Assembly: GCF_000003815.2 (NCBI RefSeq)
Contig: NC_049990.1
Location: 163,477-227,476 of the forward strand
From: Branchiostoma floridae
Lineage: Eukaryota; Chordata; Leptocardii; Amphioxiformes; Branchiostomatidae
Direction of reading: 5' to 3'
Length of the DNA: 64,000 nucleotides
Every line of letters starts with the position of its first letter. Position 1 is the first letter of the stretch. The notes beneath the pieces were generated by a model. It was not told the origin of the DNA. It saw only the letters and a program-made list of their open reading frames with translations, and ran no database searches. This document shows positions 19,401-31,400 of this stretch, piece by piece. Made by a program: the position numbers and the translations under genes.

Positions 19401-22400
19401 GCTATAGCAGATTGAGGACGAATGGAAATTGCTTCCATCGTGGCTTACGGTATCAACTTACAGTCAGCATCGCCTATGGAAACATTCCAGCCCGACCTCT
19501 CATGACCCCTCCCACCCATGAGGGAAAATGGCTCCCAAGTGGGGACATTTCATTTCTCCTTTTAGATTCAGATTCAGATTCAGCTTTATTCCTGGATGAC
19601 TTGGCATGTATATACACATGAAATACATCATCAGTTACAGAATCAACTTTAAAACATTAATACATTTACAACATTTAAAATTAGACAGCAAACGGATTAA
19701 GAAAATATACATGACAGGATCAACATTCTTTACCGATCATCTAGCACTTTCGTACAGCAATCTTACAGAGCGGGGTGCAAATGACATCTCATGTCGCTTC
19801 GTTTTACTTCTAGATGCCCTGTATCGGGCATCCCGACGAAGACTGTACAAACTGTCCTGAGGTGAAGTAAAGAACTCCCTCAGCGGAGAGCTACTGTCCC
19901 GCAGTATGTCTTGTAGAGTCTTCAGCGTCGCTGCGTCCCGTCTGTCTGATAGTGAGGGCAGAGAGTCAGATGGGATACCAATGATTCTAAGACAGCGCCT
20001 CTGCATGGCTTCTAGCTTGTCTGACAGGTGTTTCGGCAGTCCTCCCCACACCGGACTGGCATACTCCAGTAAGGGGCGTAGGAATGTTAGGTAAATCTGG
20101 AGCAAGACATCAGTAGGGAGACCAGCCTTCTTTGCAGCTGCAAGGTAATACACACGTGGACGGGACTTCGTCAACATGAAATGAACGTGTTCATCCCAGG
20201 TAAGGTTGGCAGTGATGTGTACTCCAAGTAGTTTGAAAGACGTAGTCCTCTGAATCACATGTCCGGATATTGTCGGATGAGGAGGGACAGGAATGTTTAC
20301 CTCCTTCCTTGCGCTGATAACCATGTCCATTGTCTTTTTCCCGTTTACCTTGAGAGAGTAGTCCTCCCCCCATTCAACAATGGAGTCAAGTGCCTTCTGG
20401 GTTTGACCAGGAAGTGACGCCATTAGCATTTCAGAGGTTGTCAGATCGTCCGCATATTTGACAGGAACAATGGGCCTTGGCAACCTTGCATCCAAGGTAT
20501 TTATACAGATGACGAAAAGTGTTGGTGATAGAATACCACCCTGTGGAACACCCGCGAGGACGTCGTGGGACTTAGATACACAGGGACCCCACTTTACCTT
20601 CTGTGTACGTCCTTCCAGATAGCTGCTGATGCTCATCCATAAGGACCGCCTGATACCCATGTCGGCTAGGCACATGAGCAGTTGACTATGACTGATGGTA
20701 TCAAATGCACGGGAAAAATCAACGAACACAGCATGAACGTCCAACTTCGGGTTACTGTTTAACGCTTCGTGCCACGTTTGGAGGATGTGTATCAACGCAG
20801 TAACCGTAGATCTTCTTGACAGGAAGCCATGTTGAGACGGTGCGAGGCTACTGGTAGTGTCCTGTAGCAAAGCATCACGGAGGAGCCCTTCATACACTTT
20901 CCCGACGCAGCTGACTAACGAAATTTGTCGGTATTCCGATGGGAACTGTGGTCGTTGTTTCTTAGGCACTGCCGTGACTACAGCCTCTTTCCATTGCTGC
21001 GGAAAGGCGGAGTTCTGAAGACAAGAATTGAAGACGTCACATAAGACAGGACCAAGTTCTTCATGATACTGCTTTAGTAACCAGGCAGGAATGAGGTCTG
21101 GCCCAGTGGCTTTCCTCCCATTGAGTCTGCGCAGTCTGGCCTTAACCTGACCAATACTGAACGGTGTGGGTGTATCATGCGAGAGCTTGTGCTCGACATC
21201 AGCCAGCGTTGGAACAGTACGGGACACTTCACTCCACACAGACCCGAAATGCTCTGCAAGCTTGTCACATTCATTTTGTGTCACGGCGATGTTGGGATTG
21301 GAGACATCCTCCTTAACAGAGTCCTTTCCCATAAGGGACTTGATGGACTTGAACCAGTGTCTTGGGCTGGAGTGCCTCAAGCTAGCTACTTCTCTTTCAT
21401 AGTACTGCCGTTTCCCACTGATGGCNNNNNNNNNNNNNNNNNNNNNNNNNNNNNNNNNNNNNNNNNNNNNNNNNNNNNNNNNNNNNNNNNNNNNNNNNNN
21501 NNNNNNNNNNNNNNNNNNNNNNNNNNNNNNNNNNNNNNNNNNNNNNNNNNNNNNNNNNNNNNNNNNNNNNNNNNNNNNNNNNNNNNNNNNNNNNNNNNNN
21601 NNNNNNNNNNNNNNNNNNNNNNNNNNNNNNNNNNNNNNNNNNNNNNNNNNNNNNNNNNNNNNNNNNNNNNNNNNNNNNNNNNNNNNNNNNNNNNNNNNNN
21701 NNNNNNNNNNNNNNNNNNNNNNNNNNNNNNNNNNNNNNNNNNNNNNNNNNNNNNNNNNNNNNNNNNNNNNNNNNNNNNNNNNNNNNNNNNNNNNNNNNNN
21801 NNNNNNNNNNNNNNNNNNNNNNNNNNNNNNNNNNNNNNNNNNNNNNNNNNNNNNNNNNNNNNNNNNNNNNNNNNNNNNNNNNNNNNNNNNNNNNNNNNNN
21901 NNNNNNNNNNNNNNNNNNNNNNNNNNNNNNNNNNNNNNNNNNNNNNNNNNNNNNNNNNNNNNNNNNNNNNNNNNNNNNNNNNNNNNNNNNNNNNNNNNNN
22001 NNNNNNNNNNNNNNNNNNNNNNNNNNNNNNNNNNNNNNNNNNNNNNNNNNNNNNNNNNNNNNNNNNNNNNNNNNNNNNNNNNNNNNNNNNNNNNNNNNNN
22101 NNNNNNNNNNNNNNNNNNNNNNNNNNNNNNNNNNNNNNNNNNNNNNNNNNNNNNNNNNNNNNNNNNNNNNNNNNNNNNNNNNNNNNNNNNNNNNNNNNNN
22201 NNNNNNNNNNNNNNNNNNNNNNNNNNNNNNNNNNNNNNNNNNNNNNNNNNNNNNNNNNNNNNNNNNNNNNNNNNNNNNNNNNNNNNNNNNNNNNNNNNNN
22301 NNNNNNNNNNNNNNNNNNNNNNNNNNNNNNNNNNNNNNNNNNNNNNNNNNNNNNNNNNNNNNNNNNNNNNNNNNNNNNNTACCTTAACCGTGACAACTAT

Positions 22401-25400
22401 GAAAAGACTGTGGGAAATGGCGGAACCAGGGAGACTGTGGGAAATGGCGGAACCAGGGAGGCTGTGGGAAATGGCGGAACCAGGGAGGCGGTGGGAAATG
22501 GCGGAACCAGGGAGGCGGTGGGAAATGGCGGAACCAGGGAGGCGGTGGGAAATGGCGGAACCAGGGAGGCGGTGGGAAATGGTGGAACCAGGGAGGCGGT
22601 GGGAAATGGTGGAACCAGGAAGGCTGTATATCATTCCCACCCGGCACATCTGGGGTAACGAGGCCTTGTGGAACTGGCAGGGCTATAAATTACACACAGG
22701 ACGGCAGAACCCAGCCAGCCAGGGAACACGGGAATTTTCTTCCTCATTTCTTTCATGTGCTTTTAATCAGTATGTCTGTTAGACATCGTACAAAAGTTGA
22801 TAGACATTTGTATGCTAGACTTCATGGCCCCACCAATGTTCAACAATGTGTAGAATTCTCACATGAGGAAGATCTCTGCAGGGTTCAGTGACCGGGTACA
22901 AAATGGTGATACTGGATCTTCTGGAGCTGTCCCTGGTACTGAAGGGTTGGCAGTTAGGAAGCTGCGGCACTGCTGGACAGGTCACAGGTTAGGGGTGAGA
23001 GGTTAGGGGTGAAGGGTTAGGGGTGAAAGGTTAGGTCTGGGTTAGCTATGGTTACCGGGTTGGGTGTTAGAGGTTCAGACTCAGGGAACTTTTCTATCAT
23101 GATGACTCTAGTTGCTGTGCTGGGGCAGGGTCGGTGATAACGGTATCACTCGATAGGCTGTAGGTTATAGGTTAAGGGTAAGAGGTTAAGGTTCAGAGTT
23201 TGTTCTTACGTACCTTTCTATCGTGCTGACGTTTGTCGCGGTGCTGGGGCAGAGGTCGGCGGTGACGGTATCGCTGGACGGGCGCCGGATGATGCTGAGC
23301 AGCGTCTCGCCGTGCCGCTGCGCTTCCGCAAGGTCATCCTGAAGGTCACAGAAACAGGGTTATAAGATGTCTGAAATAAGATCTAGCTTGAGGAACAGGT
23401 GTTCATGCGCAAGTCCTGATTATTCATCGATCATTATAGTTATTGAGTCAGCAGCCCCAGAACTCAGCTGCAAGACACCGTGCACATAAAACTGTTGGAC
23501 ATCTACATCACAGAAGGTAAACTAGTCAGTGGGCGAGTGTGCATGATATGAGGTATTCTTTAGAGTATCTGAAAGTGAGAGTGACCTGACCTTGATCTCC
23601 TCCTTCTGTTTCCGTTGCTGCTCCAGAAGAGACTCCGTCGTGCTGATGTCGTTGGGCAGCTCCGTCTCGGCCAGCTCTGTGCCCAGCTGCTGCAGAGTCT
23701 TCGCGATGTCGTGAGTGTTCGACGCAAATTTCTCTATCGCCTGGGGAGGACACAAGGACAAGGAAAGGGGCATGAAGTAACGTTTGTGTGTACTGATAAG
23801 AGTTTGTTTATTTGTTTGTTTGTTTGTTTATTTAGATCTGGCAAAGACAAGCAAAGGGCATGAAGGAAACGTTTGTGTGTACTGATAAAAGATTGTTTGT
23901 TTATCTGATACATCTGGCAAAGACAAGGAAAAGGGCATGAAGTAACGCTTTTCTGTACTGATATAAGTTTGTTTGTTTATTTGGTTATTTAGATCTGGCA
24001 AAGACAAGGAAAGGGCATGAATGAAACGTTTGTATGTACTGATAAAATCATTCTGTATCATCGGGCTGACTTACAACCCTACAATTGGACCAGATTTTCA
24101 ACTGACCAGCTCCAGTCTTTGATTGTCAAGGAATGAGTAATCCACTGCTGCTGTGATGTTGTGTTATGCAGAGCACATGACTCGGTAAGCAGCGGATCCT
24201 ACATCACAGGAAGTTTGGACTCGGAGATGATCAGTCCAGAATTTGGGCTAGTCTATCTATTTGTTGGGAAGGTTTCAGTTTAAATCTGACAGAAGAAGTA
24301 AAGGCAACGATTTTAACTTTCAAGACAAGGTTACTCCAGTTTCAAAAAAAATCCAAGGGACCAACAAAAAGTGGCTGCAATGGCCAGGTGGCAACTATGC
24401 AAAGGTGGCCGCTAATACAACTATGCAAAGGTGGCCGCTAATACAGGTTTGACTTTAGATACTAAGCGCTCTCTAGGTTGTGGTACCCGTATGTGGGCAA
24501 CAGTTGTTAGTTACTAATAGTTGGTTTAACTTAGCACTAACCGATCTCTGCTCGATCCAGTTTAACTTAGCACTAACCAATCTCTGCTCGATCCAGTTTA
24601 ACTTAGCACTAACCGATCTCTGCTCGATCCAGTCGTGGTGCTCGTAGCGGATGAAGCCCCCCAGCTCCTCCGTCAGCTGTGACCTGTCCAGGTGCTCATG
24701 CAGCTCACTCACTGAGTTCAGCATCACCATCTGGGCAGGGGCAAAGGGCAGGGGTCAGAGTGCAACATGGGTAGGGGTCAAATCTGTCAGTAGCTTGGTG
24801 TGGCGTATGGAGTTTACCTACATGCATGATGTATGTGTGTCTGTGTGTGTTAGTGTGTTTGTGTGTCTGTGTGTGTCTAATACCTTTAGAAGCAGATTCT
24901 ATCATGGCAACTTTGGTTGTGGTGACCTTTATGCATCTGACCTGTTGTGCTTTTATCGGACTAGATTCCAAGGGCTACAGGATTATTACAAGTTCGTCCA
25001 TGGACTTAATTACAATTTCATAATTCAAACAATTTTTTAGAGCTTAAGTCCCAGATAAGATTCTAATAAAGGCTTAAGTTTGTAACTATAGGGTTAGTGC
25101 CGAGGATTTCACCTAGCTAAAATCTTTGCAAGCTCAGGGCTGCAGCAGAGCAAGGTCAAAGGGCATGGAGAATGCTTCAAATCAAGGTCGAGTTGCTCTT
25201 AACTGATCAAGGTCAGGTTATGATTTGGAATAATGAAACAAAGATCAAAAGATGTGTCTTGCACAGTTGTTATTGGTAAATCTGGGTGATTTTACCATCA
25301 CTATGATAGTTTATGCTGATTGCACCAAAGCCGATAGCTGATTGCGCCATAGTTTATGCTGATGTGGTGCCAGAGTAAGGAGCAGCAGCTGATTGCTGAT

Positions 25401-28400
25401 GGTAGATTTAGGGTTTGGGTTAAGTCATTTTTTACCAATCATGCCAGTAGAAAACTTGAGTCGGAGTTAAGATTAGTGGCTGATTGTTGACGTTAGGTTC
25501 ATGGTTAGGTTGTCATTTGTTTACCCCATGTGAACAGGGAGTTGATTGCTGATGTTAGGTCTGGGGTTTATTTTTACCAATCATGCCAGTAGGGAAGTTG
25601 AGCTGGAGGTAGGATGAGCAGCTGATTATACTGATGTTAGGGTTACCATCAGCAGTTAGGATGAGCAGCTGATTATACTGATGTTAGGGTTACCATCAGC
25701 AGTTAGAATCAGCAGCGAAGCAGCCAACCAAAGCTTACCGGTACCTTCAGCCGGAAGTCTTCCCGTACGAACTTGAACCCGATATCTGAGAACGTCCGCT
25801 GGAAAAACCCGGTCGGCCTCAGGACCAGAACCACCTGGATGTGCTTCGGGAAGAAACCCTGTAGGACAGACAGATGGGTGTCAATCACAGCTGTCAATTA
25901 TAACTCCACTGTCTATCACAAATCATCTGTCTATCACAACTGTCAACTAGACCTCATATTTCGATGCCAGAAAGAAGTTTTAACGGTTAACTGACCCATT
26001 TTTGTAAAAAGACAATGAAGAACATTATTTCAGGTAAGAGTTTGTTAGGAACAGGTATCCTGATGAGTAAGTAAGATCTCCTTACCGCTATCCTGATGAG
26101 AGTTGCCTTCACGGCTGCCCATCTGTCCTGTCTTCTGTCCACGACAATCACATATCCCAGCTCCGCTTCCTCCGCACTGTGGGGAGAAATTACACATTCC
26201 TCAACATCATTCAAGGTAGTCACATTCATCACAACAATAACATATTCCAGCTCCGCCTCCTCCCCAATGTGGGGAGAAGTTACACATTCATCACAACTGT
26301 CACATATTATCCGCACTGCGGGCAGAAATCACACCTTCATCAACATTAGCCTGTGTTCTATTTCATTCCTGCAAAATTTGAAATCACTTACCTGGGGATG
26401 CTAGTGAGGTAAGTCATGACACTTAGGAAATCCTGATCTTGGATCTCCTGAAACCTGGGATACTCTGGCAAGGTGATGATGGGAGCGCCGTTTCTCCCTT
26501 TCCCACCTGTAAGCACAGGTAAACAGGTGTTACACAAGTAAGCAGGTGTTACACTGAGGTATACGGGTAGATAGACTGAGATAACCAGTAATTCTCCATC
26601 CTGATACAGTTACTCAAGCAACTGGGTATGATTTGGAAGTGGTCAGGTGCTTCAGACAGCATGAGTTTTGTTTCGACAGTGAAGGTTGACATCAAGGCAA
26701 TGAGATACAGAAGATAACAGTGTAAAATGTCTTCACTATCACTGCCACAGCATGTTGCTTATCAATTTAGTGATTCTTGACCTGTAAGGTAGACTCATCT
26801 ATATCAGGTGTAACCAGATGTAATAGACTCACCTGTAAGGTAGGCGAATCTGGCCTGCAACTGTTCGGCGATGTCAACGACCCTCAGAGCCTGGCCATGC
26901 TGGTCCATCACCTCATCTGTAGGGAAACACAACAAACAGTCAGACACAAACAAACAAACAAACAAACAAACACAGCCATGAGCCTGGCCATGCTGTTTAT
27001 AACCTCATCTGTAGGGAAACACAACAAACAGTCAGACACACAACAAACAAACAAACAAACAAACAAACAAACACAGCCGTGAGCCATGCTGGTCCATCAC
27101 CTCATCTGTAGGGAAACACAACAAACTGTCAGACACAAACAAACAAACAAACAAACACAGCCGTTAGCCTGGCCATGTTGTTTATCACCTCATCTGTAGG
27201 GAAATACAACAAGCAGTCAGACACACAACAAACAAGCAAACAAACAAACAAGCAAACACCGCCGTGAGCCTGGCCCTGCTGTTTATAACCTTATCTGTTC
27301 AGAAACACATTCAATTTGGTACAATCAGACACACAACAAACAAAGGACAAAAGTACTTTTGGGCAACTAATGCATTAGCCTAATACTGTAAATGCATTTA
27401 AGTTCGCGGGGATTTAATTTCGCGGTAGCGGGAAAAATGACTTTTCGCGGTGGATTTAATTTCGCGGTAGCACTATGCACTGTAGTATCTTAATGCCCTG
27501 GAAAAATGTTCGCAGTGGTTTTAAATTCGCGGTGAAATGGCCGCCGCGAAAATCGCGAACATTAATCCACCGCGATTTTCTGCATTTACAGTATTCAGGT
27601 TGTGTATGGTAATTAGCTATGCCAAGGAGCATGCCAAATATAACACAATCCTGCCCATACTTAAGATGGCAGGGGATGTCCCTGTACAAGGTAGCTCAAC
27701 TGCCCTCAAAGTTCAGATCCTGGTTTCAATCAGTTAGTAATTAGACCCTTGTTCAAACCTGGGGAAGGGCATCTCGGTTGGGGCTGCACCCCTCTTTTGG
27801 ATGGGACCTAAAATGGGGTAAAGGTGCCTCAGGCAAGTTTAAGGGGAAGGGCCAGCAACCCCTCTCTGTAAAAATGTCACACCCTGCTACAGATTCTGAA
27901 ACAGTAAGGAAACTTGCTGTCCACAAGGTGAACAACAACAACTACATGACCTGTATAGACGCCGCCCACCAAAAGGTACTGATGAGTGTCTAAAGACTCA
28001 TGCTAAACCTGCCCAGTAAGGAACTATTTGCACAATATGTGATATGTAAAAACCCTGCCAGACTCTCCCAGTATGCTACATGTGTGCACAGCAAATAACA
28101 TACCACAACCCACAGTTTGGGTCTGGCAATATGAAACATGGAACTGACTCCCACCAATGGTTCAACATACAACACTGTTATGCAATAAATGGCTTAGTGT
28201 GCAATACTGTACAAAACACTTCAAGTTTGAATGGCTATTGTGGACTTTGACTTTGTTTGGGTTCACAACTAGCTTGACATTTCTATTAGGTATTCTTCCT
28301 GTGCTCCTATAAAGATAGGAATATCGTTGTCAGCTACAAGCAATAAAAAGGCTAATTAAGAAAACAGTACAAGTTAAGTCTTAGAAAAGCCTTTGTTACA

Positions 28401-31400
28401 GAGAGAAGGGGAGGAGAGACAGGCAGAGGGGGGAGGGAGGGAGAGAAAGAGAGGATTCAGAAAGAGAAAGAGGGAGAAAAATGGAAGGAGGTAAAGAGAA
28501 TGACAAAGAAAGAAGGGGAGGGAGGGAAAGAAAGAAAGAAGGGAACAAGAGAAAGAAGGAATGACAGAGGAAGAGAGAGAAAGAAGGGAGAGAATGAGAG
28601 AGAGAGAGAGGTAGACAGAAGTGACAAACCGACCGACCTGTGTTGGCAGCCCCAGCGCCAGGGGCAGCCATGATGGCTCTGTGCGATCCAAAGGTCCTGT
28701 AGCCGGCACGCCTCACCCCCGCTCAGAACATCACAATGGTACAGCCCTAGCCACGTACTCAGGCAAATCTACCCTGAACACCCCTACCCCAGAATGGTAC
28801 CGTCCATCCTTAGCCACATGTACTTGAACTTCCCTTAGAAACCGTCTGCAGCCACTTGGCACCTGCCGACCGATATTACCGCCAGCGAACCGTCAGGCGA
28901 GGCTGTTATAGTTTAACTCACAGCAAACACCAAACAAACGTGGCAGATAAGCTCCGTTTGCACTTTCACCTGTTTGTGTGGCAGTCTGTATGACTTATTG
29001 ATCACAGGGACGGTGCCTAAGGGCAGGTATGGTGGCAGCCGGGCGGAGCGCATGTTTCAGTGTACTGTATTATTATAGTGCGGCATCCGGGAATTTGGCA
29101 GGGTTGACATTATGATTATATAATGTACACTAACATCTGAGGGAATGTTTGAGTTATTGTATTTAGCTTGGGTAAGCCTGAAGCTTAGTTGGGGCACGTT
29201 GGGAGCAGAAGCTAACGATATTATAAATCATTGTATAAATTCATAGTGGGACATCTGGGATTTGGACGGAGTTCATATTATATACATATATGTACAGTAA
29301 CATTTGTGGGAATGTTTGAGTTATTGTTTTAGTTTGGGTACGCCTGAAGCTAGTTGGGGCACGTTGGGAGCAGAAAATAACAATAATTTATTTTGTTAAC
29401 GTTATGCCAATAATCATGGCAGACATTAATTTGATCTAGGCAAAATAGTACAAGTAGTTACATTGCAATGGAAAAGTTTTGATAAAAAGTTTTCTATTCC
29501 AACATCACATTACAGTAGTATTGATAGAGACTTACCCATTAAAACATTTCTGAAGTGCTCTTTTCCCTCTTTATCATGCTCTGACTCGATGTCTCCCAAG
29601 TCATTGTCCTCGAGGGAAGGCATCTTACTTTGCGAGGATTTCTGACCCTTAGAACAAGTTCCTGTCCCTTTCGTGTCCATGTTGGTGGAAAGTCATACTC
29701 TGATGGCTCATGACACACGACACGTTTATACTTATGGCAAATTGTAGGCATTCTGGGAACAGTCATAAAAAGATTGGTGCCGTCATTTTCGATCCTGTCA
29801 GAGCCTTGCCAAAAATCCTACGAGAGTCGACTGTACGACACAACGTCATCACCAGTCCATGAGTGGTGCTTCTCTACAGCAAACTTGGATTGTTGCAATA
29901 CTTCAAAATCCTTGGGAATAACTATGTATGATGTTTGTCCATTGGATGTCGCTGAAGACCTATGTATACACAACTAAGAATCATCATCATCCGTCAGCCC
30001 AGACGGTCGGGATAAGACGTTGAACGACATCCCTCCACAGCTCTGTCATTGGACTGTGGACAGAAAATCCTGCCTAATAAACACCAGAGTAAGGAACTAT
30101 TCCAGAGAGCAGCAGAACAGAAACATCCGAGCAGTCACCACTAAACTTCGTGATCATGACTGTGTTCGTTAACAAACTACCTGTGGATCATAGACACTCC
30201 AGCTGCCCAAGCCAGTTACACGGGTACTCAGGGCCCGTGTCAGAAGTACCACGGGGAAGCTTACGCCAGGCTGTAGGCACTGCAGGCAAGGCCTTAGGTA
30301 CTAAGCTAACCTTAGACATAACTAGGCAGCATCAGAGGAACTTATACTGCTGAGAACATTAACATGAAAACAGACTCTGGGGGAAAAGTTTGTCTCATCA
30401 TGCACACAGTTTTGGGGTAGTTAGACAGTTGCCAGGTTCAAGTTTTTCTCCCTGTCTCCCTGTTTTTAACTTGACCTCAAATATTAGATTAAGATATCAA
30501 AGAACCAAAGAAATGATTTGGCATGGCCTGACAAAGAAATGTCTGTTAGAGTGCAGGTGGAAGTTCTGCAATGGTCCCTGATGTATTGATCGCCATGGCG
30601 CCCATCGACAGCTGGGATGACCTCCACCTGACCTTTACAGGATGTGGCCACTTGTTCAGACAGGTCACATGACCACTGTTTTAACCAATCAGAAAACATG
30701 CTTTTGGGAGTCAAAAGCACTCTCAGTCCCAACAAGTACATGTGTATGTTCAATTACATGTAAACATCTAGGTTGGGCAACTTGAAAGGCTGATAGTATT
30801 GGCAGTTATCAGTAACTTATTAGAAGCACAACAGCTCACAATGGGTAACGTTGATATACAATAAAACCTGCATTGAACCCCAGAAGCGTCGGGATGTTTG
30901 TATCCATTATTTCACATCATGAACTAGGCAGATGGTGAAACAATGAACTTACTGGCTGTTCGTGGCAGAAGAACTAGCATTATACTCTCCTAGGTGAACA
31001 TTTGTCAATATACAGGCCATAAAGACAGACTTGTTCTACAGAGGAGGAGGATACAGGTCAATCAATGCTGGTTATTGATTCATTGATTCATTCTTTCATT
31101 TCCTAACAAAGTGCAAGATGTGAGTCAAAAACAGCATATTCTGGGCAGACAGCAACGTAGCAAAATTGGTTTTTACTTTCACAGAATCTGAGATCTCTAA
31201 AACTTAATTACGAGTTGGCAGACAAACATGAAACAGAGTCTGTACTGCATGAGGTACGCACAGTTCCAGACGTGGCCGCTGTTTTGATGAGATTTCACCT
31301 TGTTACGGCCTAATCAGGTTACTGACGTCACACTGAATCGCCACAGTTAAAGGGGCATTCCACTCCAGAAGCGAGTCTTGTTTTCCAATAAATAATGTGT

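Noticed and set aside
19737-22658. Long ORFs running through the N gap (970, 493, 453 and 336 codons)
   Set aside because: They are artefacts of translating N as open codons; only the LINE frame left of the gap is real, and the right side is a 27-bp minisatellite.
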